A stretch of DNA of 50,099 bases from an uncultured Anaeroplasmataceae bacterium (lineage in GTDB: Bacteria > Bacillota_I > Bacilli_A > Acholeplasmatales > Anaeroplasmataceae). Below, piece by piece: positions 35,368 to 44,540 of this stretch. The notes under the pieces were generated by a model. The model saw only the letters and a list, made by a program, of their open reading frames with translations, did no database searches and was not told the DNA's origin. Positions within the stretch are counted from its first letter, which is position 1. The number at the start of each line of letters is the position of its first letter. Made by a program: the position numbers and the translations under genes. The stretch lies in the NCBI GenBank assembly GCA_910579215.1, contig CAJTTN010000011.1, positions 1 through 50,099 on the forward strand, read 5' to 3'.

Positions 35368-36303
35368 GTGGGGCATAATGATAATTTTGGTAAAATTAAA
35401 GATATAAAAGATGATTATCATGGCTATTTAACAGATATTTTACATTGCTTAAATTCTAATGCTAGGAAAACAGCTTCTTATAAATATGTTTTTTTCAAAT
35501 CTATATTAGATAATTTGTTTAATGTGAATGAAAAGTTAGAAATATCATTTGATCATTTATATAAAGATTTTTCTATTATATACTGGAATATTATAGTTAA
35601 ATATAAATTACAATCATTAATGGAAAAATATGTATATCAATTTATCACATCAGATCAATTTGTTGATGAAGTGGATTTTTATTCTCTAAAGGAAGATACT
35701 CAAAGAGAATATTTAGGTATAACCAAAAATGTAATTGGGATAAATGTAGTAGGAGCTCTTTATTCGGATTTTAATGGAGTTATATATGGTTTTGATAAAA
35801 AACGTAAGGTCATTTGGCTTAACGAAAAAACTTATAGATTTTTAACAGAATATAAGTCTTCGTTAGAAAAGTTAAATTACTATGCTTGGATAATATGGAT
35901 TGAAAATATATTAAGAATTAGAGATGAAGACGCATCTAACTTAGCTACTAAATTAGAATGCTCTAACAAGCGTAAATCACTTGAAAGATTTAAAGAGGAA
36001 CTTGAACTTAAAGGGGAAGAGCCTAAATGTTTCTATTGTGATAATAAAATATCATTTTGTAGTTGTCATTTGGATCATTTCATACCATGGTCATTTGTAC
36101 ATGATGATAAGATTTGGAACTTAGTTTTAAGTTGTTCGAGTTGTAATACATCAAAAAATGATAAGATTCCAGACAATAAATATTTATTAAAAATTCAAAC
36201 TAGGAATAAAGCATTATTAAAGAATTCATATAAAGAAGAACTGAATAGATTGTATAATGCTGCCTTACACAATGGATTTGTTCATTGGGAAGAGAGGGAT
36301 TAA
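35368..36303 (+). CDS. HNH endonuclease-like protein
   Basis: The 312-residue protein has an uncharacterised N-terminal region of about 200 residues, with no signal or membrane segment. A C-terminal HNH zinc-nuclease domain follows: CFYCDN and CSC, then HLDHFIPWSF (the conserved His and Asp), NLVLSCSSCNTSK and the terminal Asn/Lys. This predicts a metal-dependent DNA nuclease. The GTG at 35368 is chosen because GAGGG lies 6-7 bases upstream; an in-frame GTG at 35359 falls inside that site. It opens a four-gene run ending in Nudix, with 3-base spacing to the methyltransferase. Confidence 0.75.
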   Translation: MGHNDNFGKIKDIKDDYHGYLTDILHCLNSNARKTASYKYVFFKSILDNLFNVNEKLEISFDHLYKDFSIIYWNIIVKYKLQSLMEKYVYQFITSDQFVDEVDFYSLKEDTQREYLGITKNVIGINVVGALYSDFNGVIYGFDKKRKVIWLNEKTYRFLTEYKSSLEKLNYYAWIIWIENILRIRDEDASNLATKLECSNKRKSLERFKEELELKGEEPKCFYCDNKISFCSCHLDHFIPWSFVHDDKIWNLVLSCSSCNTSKNDKIPDNKYLLKIQTRNKALLKNSYKEELNRLYNAALHNGFVHWEERD

Positions 36304-36306
36304 TAG

Positions 36307-36876
36307 ATGAATAATTATTATAAAGACAATAAAGAAGAATTTATAAATAATACTATTAATTGTGATATGTCTTTTCAATATACTTTGTTTGAAAAATATT
36401 TAGATAAAGGAGCAAAAACTATTTTAGATATAGGTTTTGGAAGTGGAAGGGATTCTCTTTATTTTTCTAAAGCATATGAAGTCTATTCGATTGATCCTAC
36501 AGAAGAGTTTTGTATTCATGCAAAAGAGTTGGGATTAAAAAATGTATTTTGTAAGAGTGTACAGGAGATTGAATATGTCAATATGTTTGATGGCATATGG
36601 TCTTGTGCATCACTATTACATATTCCATCTTACGAATTGGTTAATGTATTTAATAAATGTAATTCTGCATTAAAGAATAACGGTATTATGTATTGTTCAT
36701 TTAAATATGGTGAATATGAAGGAGAGCGTAATGGAAGATTCTTCATAGATTTAAATGAAGAAAAATTTAAACATTATATTACTAAAACGGATTTTAAAAT
36801 ATTAGAAATTTGTGTAACAGAAGATGTTAGACAAGATAGAACTGAAAAGTGGTTAAATGTTATTATTGGAAAATAG
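36307..36876 (+). CDS. Class I SAM-dependent methyltransferase
   Basis: The 189-residue protein has the SAM-binding motif I ILDIGFGSGRDSLYFS, the acidic residue after strand 2 (YSIDPTEEF) and motif IV-like GIWSCASLLHI. It belongs to the small TehB-like group and lacks the NPPY or DPPY motif of DNA adenine methyltransferases, so it is not an obvious DNA-modification partner of the HNH nuclease. The substrate is unknown; a small molecule or a protein is possible. AGAGGGA precedes the ATG, and it is 3 bases behind the HNH gene. Confidence 0.75.
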   Translation: MNNYYKDNKEEFINNTINCDMSFQYTLFEKYLDKGAKTILDIGFGSGRDSLYFSKAYEVYSIDPTEEFCIHAKELGLKNVFCKSVQEIEYVNMFDGIWSCASLLHIPSYELVNVFNKCNSALKNNGIMYCSFKYGEYEGERNGRFFIDLNEEKFKHYITKTDFKILEICVTEDVRQDRTEKWLNVIIGK

Positions 36877-36895
36877 TAAGGGAGGTTAATTTGCT

Positions 36896-39682
36896 ATGAA
36901 CGATTTATTTTTAACAAATTATACAGAAATGAATTTTTTAACAAAAATTAAATCATCTTTAAAAAACTGTACTTCCTTTTTATTTTCAGTTAGTTTTATT
37001 AAAAAGGCTGGGTTAGTTTTATTAGAAAGAGAAATGAAAGAGGCTTTAGACCGTGGTGTTGACGGAAAAATTATAACGTCAACATATCAAAATTTTACTG
37101 ACATTAATTCTTTAAGAACATTCTTAAAGTGGATGGAAGAATATAGTAATTTTGAATGCCATTTAGATTATGAATGCTTTGGAGATGATGGTTTTCATTC
37201 AAAAGGGTATTTGTTTGAATTTGAAAATTCAGTTGAGTTTATAGTAGGTTCAACTAATATTACAAGATTTGCTTTATTAAAGAATGTTGAATGGAACGTT
37301 TCATTATCATATGATGAAAATTTTTCATCATATGATTCAGCAGAAAAAGAATTTAACAAATTGTGGAATAAAACTAAATTATTAAATAAAGAATTAATAA
37401 AAGAATATCAGATGAGATTGGATTATGCCATTAATAAATGGGATATGGACTATCTTGATTTTACTAATGAAACAATTAGACCAAATGCAATGCAGCGTAA
37501 AGCATTAAAAGAAATAAGAAGATATCGAGATTTAGGAGTAACAAGAGCTTTAATAGTAAGTGCAACAGGATCTGGTAAAACTTATTTAGGAGCATTTGAT
37601 GCTAGAAATTTTGACGCAAAAACATTGTTGTTTGTTGTTCATAGAGACACTATATTAAATGAGGCTATGAAAACATTTGCTCGTGTTTTTGGAGCAACAC
37701 GTACATATGGTATTTATACAGGAAAAAAACAAGATTTAGATTGTGATTTTCTTTTTTCAACTAATACAATGATGGCTAGGCATTGTTATGAATTTGATAA
37801 AAATGCATTTCAATATATTTGCATGGATGAAGCACATCACGCAACAGCTTCGAGTTATAAGACAATTATGAATTATTTTAAAGCTGAATTTATATTAGGT
37901 TTAACTGCAACTCCAGAACGTATGGATGAAGAAGACGTATTTGCCTTGTTTGAACAAAATGTTCCATATGAATTACGTTTAAGAGATGCAATTTGTAACG
38001 ATTTAGTAGTCCCATTCCATTATTATGGTATTAGAGATGACTTGATTGAATACGGTGATAAAAATATTAGTAAAGTTATTAAAAGTATTTCTGCAAATAC
38101 TAATGTAGAATTTATTTGTAACCAAATAGATAAATATCAAAAATTAGAAGAAATCAGCGGAAAATTAAAATGTATTGCATTTTGTACAAATATTGCTCAT
38201 GCCGAAATTATGGCAGAAGAGTTTAATAATTTTGGATATTCATCAATTTCCTTAACTGGGGCTAATAATTTAGGTCAAAGGGTAAAATCATTTAATGATT
38301 TGCAAGATGATAATAATGAATTAGAAATCATTTGTACTGTAGATATATTAAATGAAGGTGTTGATATACCAGCAATTAATATGGTGTTATTTTTAAGACC
38401 TACTGAATCATCAACAATCTTTTTACAACAATTAGGCAGAGGCTTAAGAAAATATAAAGATAAAAAGTATGTAATAGTATTAGATTTTATCGGAAACAAC
38501 TATGATCGTTCTATTCAAATTGCTATGGCATTAGGGACATTAGGTAAATCTACTATTATAGAAAAAGCATATTTAAAAGAAATGGTGAATTCAAATTTTA
38601 AAGAGTTGAATATACCTGGAGTAAGTGTCTATATTGATGAACTATCAAGACAGGAAATAATACATCATATTGATAATCAGAATTTTAATCGAAAAGGTTT
38701 TTTAAAGAAAGATTATCAAAACTTTAAGAAATTTTTAAATATAGATAAATATCCTACTCATATGGATTTTTTAAATTGTGAATATGCTCCTGATTTAATG
38801 CGTTTTATGAAATCAACCATTGCTAGTAAAAAAAATATATCTTATTATAATTTTTTAATAAAAATGGAAGAAGAAAATCTTCCTATATTTGATGAAGAAC
38901 AAATTACATTTATCAATGGTGCTTCTGATTTATTACCGCTTGTAAGAGTTGATGAGTATTTGATTATTAATCAATTAATGCAATATCAAGAAATTAATTT
39001 AAATGATTTAATAGGTTATAATAGCAAAGTCAATATAAATACTTTAAAGCATGCGCATAAGATGTTATCAAATAAAGAAATATTATCTAATGATAAGCTT
39101 AATGTAAATATATCAACAGAATTAGAAAAGTATTTAATGGATTTATTACAATATGGTTTATCTAGATATGATATTGAATTTGGAGAATATGAGGGCGATT
39201 TTAAGCTTTATGGGAATTATTATAAAGATCAGATTATGCGCATTCAATTAGAGGAAGCCTTAATGTTTATGAAAGGTACTAAGTTTAATCAGAATGGTGA
39301 AACTATAGTATTTGTGGGTTTAAAGAAAGATAAAGATAAACTAGAAAAAACAAACTATAAAGATAAATTTATATCTTCATCCACTTTTCAATGGGAATCT
39401 GAAAACAATACTACTGAAACTAGCGCAACAGGTATCAAATTACTTAATACTAAAAAAGTACATTTGTTTATTAGAAAAATGGATGATGAGGACGGTATAA
39501 CTTTACCATTTACATATTTTGGTACTGGTCAATTTACAAATATGAGAAAGTCTTATGTTGATACACTGGATTACAAAGGTAATCCTTATAAGGCTTCTAC
39601 ATTATTATTCGATATAAAACTTGATAATATAGTACCAGATGAATATCGTTTTGATTTCGAAATACCGGAGGATATAGAATGA
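36896..39682 (+). CDS. PLD-DEAD/DEAH helicase with DUF3427 C-terminus
   Basis: The 928-residue protein has a phospholipase-D-like nuclease domain at the N-terminus (His101-x-Lys103 in FHSKGYLF and GSTNIT at 118-123). A superfamily 2 helicase core follows: Walker A SATGSGKTYLG (about 221), MDEAHHA (about 310), GLTATPERMD, then DILNEGVDIPAIN and QQLGRGLRKYKDKKYV. A long C-terminal region of about 380 residues corresponds to DUF3427 and includes HLFIRKMDDEDG. This architecture is common in defence islands and suggests a DNA-unwinding nuclease. GGGAGG precedes it. It overlaps the Nudix gene by 4 bases, so they are coupled. Confidence 0.85.
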   Translation: MNDLFLTNYTEMNFLTKIKSSLKNCTSFLFSVSFIKKAGLVLLEREMKEALDRGVDGKIITSTYQNFTDINSLRTFLKWMEEYSNFECHLDYECFGDDGFHSKGYLFEFENSVEFIVGSTNITRFALLKNVEWNVSLSYDENFSSYDSAEKEFNKLWNKTKLLNKELIKEYQMRLDYAINKWDMDYLDFTNETIRPNAMQRKALKEIRRYRDLGVTRALIVSATGSGKTYLGAFDARNFDAKTLLFVVHRDTILNEAMKTFARVFGATRTYGIYTGKKQDLDCDFLFSTNTMMARHCYEFDKNAFQYICMDEAHHATASSYKTIMNYFKAEFILGLTATPERMDEEDVFALFEQNVPYELRLRDAICNDLVVPFHYYGIRDDLIEYGDKNISKVIKSISANTNVEFICNQIDKYQKLEEISGKLKCIAFCTNIAHAEIMAEEFNNFGYSSISLTGANNLGQRVKSFNDLQDDNNELEIICTVDILNEGVDIPAINMVLFLRPTESSTIFLQQLGRGLRKYKDKKYVIVLDFIGNNYDRSIQIAMALGTLGKSTIIEKAYLKEMVNSNFKELNIPGVSVYIDELSRQEIIHHIDNQNFNRKGFLKKDYQNFKKFLNIDKYPTHMDFLNCEYAPDLMRFMKSTIASKKNISYYNFLIKMEEENLPIFDEEQITFINGASDLLPLVRVDEYLIINQLMQYQEINLNDLIGYNSKVNINTLKHAHKMLSNKEILSNDKLNVNISTELEKYLMDLLQYGLSRYDIEFGEYEGDFKLYGNYYKDQIMRIQLEEALMFMKGTKFNQNGETIVFVGLKKDKDKLEKTNYKDKFISSSTFQWESENNTTETSATGIKLLNTKKVHLFIRKMDDEDGITLPFTYFGTGQFTNMRKSYVDTLDYKGNPYKASTLLFDIKLDNIVPDEYRFDFEIPEDIE

Positions 39683-40077
39683 AACATGTAGAAGTTGTAT
39701 GTGCATTAATACAAAGAGAAGATGGTAAAATCTTTTGTTGTAAAAGAGGTCCAGGAAGAGCCCTCGCAAATAAATGGGAATTTCCTGGTGGTAAAATAGA
39801 ACAAGATGAAACCAAAGAAGAAGCTATAGTTAGAGAAATAAAGGAAGAATTAAAATCAGATATAGCAGTGATTAAATACATTGGTGTATCAAATCATGAT
39901 TATGTTGATTTAGAAAATCCTTTTAGTATTACTATGTATGCTTATTTATGTAAATTAATAAAAGGCAACTTAGAATTAACTGAACATATAGATTCATGTT
40001 ATGCTTCAGTAGAAGAAATGAAATTAATGGATTTTGCAGCAGCTGACATTTTTTTGATTGATATTCTTAATAAATAA
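39679..40077 (+). CDS. MutT-like Nudix hydrolase
   Basis: The 132-residue protein has the Nudix box beginning at Gly38: GGKIEQDETKEEAIVREI then KEEL. It follows GX5EX7REUXEEXGU, with the last Gly replaced by Lys. The N-terminal KHVEVVCALIQ and WEFPGGK are typical of (deoxy)nucleoside triphosphate pyrophosphohydrolases of the MutT type. It is coupled to the PLD-helicase by an ATGA overlap, so its role may be in the same defence cassette, for example acting on nucleotides during infection (inference). Confidence 0.85.
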   Translation: MKHVEVVCALIQREDGKIFCCKRGPGRALANKWEFPGGKIEQDETKEEAIVREIKEELKSDIAVIKYIGVSNHDYVDLENPFSITMYAYLCKLIKGNLELTEHIDSCYASVEEMKLMDFAAADIFLIDILNK

Positions 40078-40141
40078 CTTATTTTATACAAAATTACGAA
40101 AGATATAAATATAACATTATAATGAAAAGGATATTGAAAAA

Positions 40142-40383
40142 ATGAAGATTAGTACAACAATAGGTATTGAAAAGTATATAATAAGTAAAAAAGTGAAGCA
40201 ATTCAATTGGGTAAAAAAGAATTAATAACTGTAGCATCTGAATTGGCCAAAGAGATTGAGTTACAGCAACGATTCCTAATGATTTGTCAAGCAATGAGAA
40301 ATTGTATGCAAATTAATGATGAAATACTTCATCAGACTCCTAGCGGTAACTCAAGTACTTTTAAAGTGAAATACCAATTGTAA
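40142..40383 (+). pseudogene. Small protein gene with a -1 frameshift at an A-run
   Basis: From the ATG at 40142 the frame reads MKISTTIGIEKYIISKK and is lost at six A (40187-40192). Re-reading one A gives SEAIQLGKKELITVASELAK, continuing with a region ending in HQTPSGNSSTFKVKYQL and a stop at 40381-40383, about 80 residues in total. Both parts look coding and helical, but no start codon with a ribosome binding site serves the second part alone. It resembles no family I can name. The same kind of A-run shift occurs in the XRE gene at 14195. It may be broken, phase-variable or recoded. It lies 64 bases after the Nudix gene. Confidence 0.55.
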
Positions 40384-40405
40384 ATTAATTAGAAGGACTA
40401 TAGCA

Positions 40406-40753
40406 ATGAAAGACGAAGCAAAAGAACTAATTATTAAAGCACTAGAAAAGATTATTGATAATAAGCCAATTAGACTATCAGAGAAATTAATCCAAAAGAA
40501 AAGATTGCATCAGGCAAAATTCATGGCTAATAATTGTGAATTTGTTTTGCAATTATTATTGCCAGGTTTAAAAAATATTAATTTACCTGTTGCATTAATT
40601 AATAACACAATAGAATATATATCTGCTATGAAGGACTTGGAAAATAAAAAAATAGATAAATTGATAAAAATTTTTCACCTGATGGAAGAGGCATACTACA
40701 AAAAAGATAATGCAAAATTAATAAGATTGTTAAATAGTTTGATGAATGATTGA
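40406..40753 (+). CDS. Small helical protein, unknown function
   Basis: The 115-residue protein is almost fully helical and basic, with no motif I recognise: KDEAKELIIKALEKII near the start and KIFHLMEEAYYKKDNAK near the end. Its start follows AGAAGGACT. It sits between the frameshifted small gene and the large helicase, and the spacing suggests it belongs with one of them. No toxin or antitoxin signature is evident. Confidence 0.5.
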   Translation: MKDEAKELIIKALEKIIDNKPIRLSEKLIQKKRLHQAKFMANNCEFVLQLLLPGLKNINLPVALINNTIEYISAMKDLENKKIDKLIKIFHLMEEAYYKKDNAKLIRLLNSLMND

Positions 40754-40795
40754 TATGTTCATTAGACTATTTTTTTATTTATTGATGTAATAAAC

Positions 40796-40824
40796 TTTAA
40801 ATTATAATAAAAAAATGATATAAT
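40796..40824 (+). promoter_or_regulatory. Promoter of the helicase-nuclease gene
   Basis: TTTAAA (40796-40801), a 17-base spacer and TGATATAAT (TATAAT 40819-40824) lie 44 bases before the start. Confidence 0.6.
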
Positions 40825-40867
40825 TTTCTCAAATAGTGTCAATTTCTAGATTAGGGAGAGTGAATGC

Positions 40868-43800
40868 ATGGACAAAACTTTAGAAAAGATAATAGTAAAT
40901 AATAATCGAGGATTATTTTTGCTAGATCCTCCCACGGGATTCGGAAAAACTACTACAGTAATTAATTTGATTAAGCGCTTTTTAAGTGGCGAACCATGTT
41001 TTTCAAATATTAAAAGGATTTTTTTTGTTACAAATTTACTAACAAATCTACCATTTAAAGATTTGTTAGCCTTACTATCAGAAGATGAAAAAAAGTATTG
41101 TTTTAGAGCCAAAGCAACAGTTGATTATGTGATAGAAAAATTACTTGAAACAGAAGTTAATAATTCAGAAGTTATAAATAGTAAAGAATTTAAAGAACTT
41201 TATAAGGATATAAAGTCCTATCATTTCATTAGAAGTGTTCTTGCGGAAGAAAAAAACTCAGAACGAAAAAATGGATATAGAAATAGTTTGAGAATACTAA
41301 AACAAAAAATAAGTACAAGTAGTGAACCTACATTCCGTAAATTTCTAAAGAACAGATTTATATATAATAAATCAATTAAGGATCGTAACGATTTCATAAA
41401 AGAAAATCCTTGGTTCATGATTTTGTATCCAATCTGCAATATTGAAAAATATAAGGTTATCTTTCTTTCAACCAAGAAGTTTATATCTCCTATGGATACA
41501 TTTCGAAGAGTTCCTTTTTTGGCGTATTGTGATGATAAACTTTTAAAGGATTCTGTTGTTTTTATTGACGAGTTTGACTCTACAAAGCAAGAACTCTTAA
41601 ATCAAGTTATTGAAGATGGATTTAAGTCTCAAACAGATATTGTGAGTTTGTTTTTAAATATTCACTATGCACTTCAAAATTTAACTTTACCAAAGAAAAT
41701 ATTGCATACATCTAAATATCATAAAGGAAAGGTAGAAAGCGGAGAGTGGCATACCACAGAGGAACATTTTTCTTATTGGCGTAAGCAATTTGAGGATAAA
41801 TATAACAAACACAACATCAATTATTTAATAAAGAGTGTAGGATTTGAATGGAACAAGGCATTTATGTTTGATGATGGACGATATTTCAGTATAATTAAAG
41901 ATTCTTCAAAAAAATATATTTATGCAAAGGTAGATGAAAAAGAAGATATTCTTTCTTTAAGAGGATTGACTGGAAAAGATGAAAGTACTTCAGTTAATAC
42001 TATTATTAGAGGATTAGAATATTGTGTTGATGGATTTGCTCAAGCACTATTCTATGTGGCAAATAATTTTCTTTATTACAAGAACGAGGGTAAAGAAAAG
42101 GAAGAAACACAGTATACTCTTGAGGAGGCACTTTATACTGTTTTGGATGTTTTAAACTTAAGTGAAGAAGAAAAAGAGTATTTGTTTACGAAGATTCAAA
42201 CTAGTGATTATAGCTTTAATAAGCCGAGAGAACAAGATGGAATGAGGAAAGGGTTCAATTTTACTGAGATAGAAGATAGCAATTATCATGATATGAAATC
42301 TATAGTACATAATTATAGTTTCCCTACTACCCCAGAAGATATTATAATAAAATTGATTGAAAGAGCTCTAGTCATTGGCATTTCTGCAACTGCAAAGATA
42401 AAGACTTGCATTGGAAACTATGATATTCGTTATTTGAAAGAGAAACTTGATAAACAGTTTATTGAAATTGAAGAAGAAGATAATAAACGTATATATGAAT
42501 CTTTTCGACAGATGGTCGGAAGAACAAAAGGACAATATAAAATTCATACAAAAATTATTGATAACTATAATGCTTTTTCGAATAAAGATTTAAGCGAAAA
42601 ATTGATTAGTGAGCTATTTGATGGTGAAGCATATAAAGAATATATTGATTTGACAGTTGAATTAAAAGATAGTGAATTATATTATTTTGTTATCGAGTTA
42701 AAACTTGCATTTTTTTATAAAGAAATTGGTGACAAAGGTATTAAATCAGCAATTGCATTTATAAACAGATTTCCGAAATCAAAAGATAAATTTGATTTAG
42801 ATAGAATTAAGGATATGTTTGCTGCTATTGACAAAAGATTCGAAAGACAAGCAATCAATGTTAAGGTTGTTAATTCTCAAAATTTTGATGATGAATTTAC
42901 AGATGGTACAAAATTATTAGCTCAAGGGAAGCAATTGCTGCTGTTAACAACATATCAAACAGTAGGATCAGGAAAAAATATACAATATCATATACCACAA
43001 GGACAAGAGAATCGGATGATATTCGATCCTACAGATACTAACGAGCTTAAGGATTTTGAATCTATATATGTATGCACACCTACTAATCTTTTACAAAATC
43101 TTCATTATGATGGAGAAGACAAATATAATGATTTGGGAAAATATCTTTTCCAACAGGAATATTTATTCAAAAATGATCTCCTTTTGTATCCACAAATGAA
43201 GACAAACATTGAGGCAGGCTTTAGACAAGTCTTTTTTGGAGAAAAGAAGTTGGGTAGATATTCATGTAATGGAGACTTGTATTTTCATACACTTAAAATA
43301 ATCATTCAGGCTATTGGAAGAATTTGTAGATGTCGCAGTAAAAATAAGGACATCTATATTTATTCTGATAGGGAGCTTTTAAGGAATATTCAATCTGCAT
43401 GCCACAAGCATTGTCCTGAATTGTTAAATGAAGAATTTAGAGCTTTGTTATCAGTAAAAATAGATAATACATTTTTTGACTCTAAGCTAAAACAATATTC
43501 TATTCAAAGTAAGGTAGCATTTGTAAAAATATCAAAGGCAGCTTATACAGTTCGCCAAAACAGGCAAAATGTTATTGAATGGCAAAATATAAGAGAATTC
43601 GTTCTGAAGAATCCAACTGCTATGTCTATCCCCCCTAAATACCTGCATCTTTATTTTGAGATGTCAGAAAAAGTGACAGGATACTCATATAAACAAAATA
43701 ATAATTATGACATAGTGGAAATGTACATGGAGTCTAGATTTGGTTTTAATCAAGTCTCAGAACAAGCTTGCGATTTACCAATTATATTATCTATACCTTA

Positions 43801-44254
43801 TGTGAAAAAGATGTTTGATGAGAAAAATTATGCTCAAAATTTTAGCAAAAATCTTTTTGTAATGTCTCCATCTTTATTTAAGCAGATATATTTAGGAGCT
43901 TTAGGCGAAGTTGTAGGAAAATGTATTTTAGAAACTGAATTGGGATGGACTGTTGAAGAACTTGACGATTACTCATTTTATGAATATTTTGATTATAAAA
44001 TGGGTAATGTTTATTTTGATTTCAAACATTGGAATGACTTTATTACAAATAATGATAAATATGTAAAAAAAATTGAAAATAAACTTTCTAAGATTAATGG
44101 AGCAAAGTGTTATGTGATTAATCTAATAAAAAGAAATGATTCCTTAATAAAGCAAAATATTGGAGAAACAGTTATTCAAGTTCCATATTTAATAGATGGA
44201 GAAACAGGAACAATTAATTCTGAATTTATAGATGAAATACAAAAATCAATTTAA
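40868..44254 (+). CDS. Large helicase with C-terminal PD-(D/E)xK-like nuclease domain
   Basis: The 1128-residue protein has an N-terminal Walker A PPTGFGKTTT (21-30). Walker B is VVFIDEFDSTK (about 233, DEFD instead of DEAH), and motif VI is QAIGRICRCRS (about 815). ISATAKI takes the place of the usual TATP motif. The C-terminus (about 1008-1128) holds LGEVVGKCILE, then EYFDYKMGNVYFDFKHW, with the Glu and D-x-K spacing of a PD-(D/E)xK nuclease. The combination suggests a helicase-nuclease acting on foreign DNA. GGGAGAG precedes the ATG. I do not recognise a named defence family. Confidence 0.7.
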   Translation: MDKTLEKIIVNNNRGLFLLDPPTGFGKTTTVINLIKRFLSGEPCFSNIKRIFFVTNLLTNLPFKDLLALLSEDEKKYCFRAKATVDYVIEKLLETEVNNSEVINSKEFKELYKDIKSYHFIRSVLAEEKNSERKNGYRNSLRILKQKISTSSEPTFRKFLKNRFIYNKSIKDRNDFIKENPWFMILYPICNIEKYKVIFLSTKKFISPMDTFRRVPFLAYCDDKLLKDSVVFIDEFDSTKQELLNQVIEDGFKSQTDIVSLFLNIHYALQNLTLPKKILHTSKYHKGKVESGEWHTTEEHFSYWRKQFEDKYNKHNINYLIKSVGFEWNKAFMFDDGRYFSIIKDSSKKYIYAKVDEKEDILSLRGLTGKDESTSVNTIIRGLEYCVDGFAQALFYVANNFLYYKNEGKEKEETQYTLEEALYTVLDVLNLSEEEKEYLFTKIQTSDYSFNKPREQDGMRKGFNFTEIEDSNYHDMKSIVHNYSFPTTPEDIIIKLIERALVIGISATAKIKTCIGNYDIRYLKEKLDKQFIEIEEEDNKRIYESFRQMVGRTKGQYKIHTKIIDNYNAFSNKDLSEKLISELFDGEAYKEYIDLTVELKDSELYYFVIELKLAFFYKEIGDKGIKSAIAFINRFPKSKDKFDLDRIKDMFAAIDKRFERQAINVKVVNSQNFDDEFTDGTKLLAQGKQLLLLTTYQTVGSGKNIQYHIPQGQENRMIFDPTDTNELKDFESIYVCTPTNLLQNLHYDGEDKYNDLGKYLFQQEYLFKNDLLLYPQMKTNIEAGFRQVFFGEKKLGRYSCNGDLYFHTLKIIIQAIGRICRCRSKNKDIYIYSDRELLRNIQSACHKHCPELLNEEFRALLSVKIDNTFFDSKLKQYSIQSKVAFVKISKAAYTVRQNRQNVIEWQNIREFVLKNPTAMSIPPKYLHLYFEMSEKVTGYSYKQNNNYDIVEMYMESRFGFNQVSEQACDLPIILSIPYVKKMFDEKNYAQNFSKNLFVMSPSLFKQIYLGALGEVVGKCILETELGWTVEELDDYSFYEYFDYKMGNVYFDFKHWNDFITNNDKYVKKIENKLSKINGAKCYVINLIKRNDSLIKQNIGETVIQVPYLIDGETGTINSEFIDEIQKSI

Positions 44255-44321
44255 ACTGATTTCAATTTTTTGACATATAGTTATTAAAGTTTTTTTGAGT
44301 TTCCAAAAATTAAATAAGTGG

Positions 44322-44327
44322 TATAAA
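44322..44327 (+). promoter_or_regulatory. Possible -10 box of a short RNA
   Basis: TGGTATAAA lies 37 bases before the hairpin terminator at 44364. Together they could give a transcript of about 55 bases. The -35 spacing is not good, so this is weak. Confidence 0.3.
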
Positions 44328-44363
44328 AAGAGAAAAATCTATGAAGAAAATTCTTTTGATAGG

Positions 44364-44387
44364 AGCAGTCTAAATGACTGCTTTTTT
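44364..44387 (+). terminator. Terminator upstream of the PLD-SNF2 gene
   Basis: A perfect 7-bp stem AGCAGTC/GACTGCT with loop TAAAT is followed by six T. It lies 109 bases after the helicase-nuclease gene. Confidence 0.75.
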
Positions 44388-44439
44388 CAATTTCTCATTT
44401 TATATAAATAAAGAAAATAAGATATTTAAAGTCGTTTTA

Positions 44440-44468
44440 TTTACCTTCTTGTATAAAAATGCTATAAT
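44440..44468 (+). promoter_or_regulatory. Promoter of the PLD-SNF2 helicase and methyltransferase genes
   Basis: TTTACC (44440-44445), a 17-base spacer and TGCTATAAT (TATAAT 44463-44468) form an extended -10 promoter about 70 bases before the start. Confidence 0.65.
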
Positions 44469-44540
44469 ATAAAAAATATATCATCTTTTGAAAAATATTT
44501 AAAGGATGAATTTAATTGAAATTTAAATGGGAGGATTATG

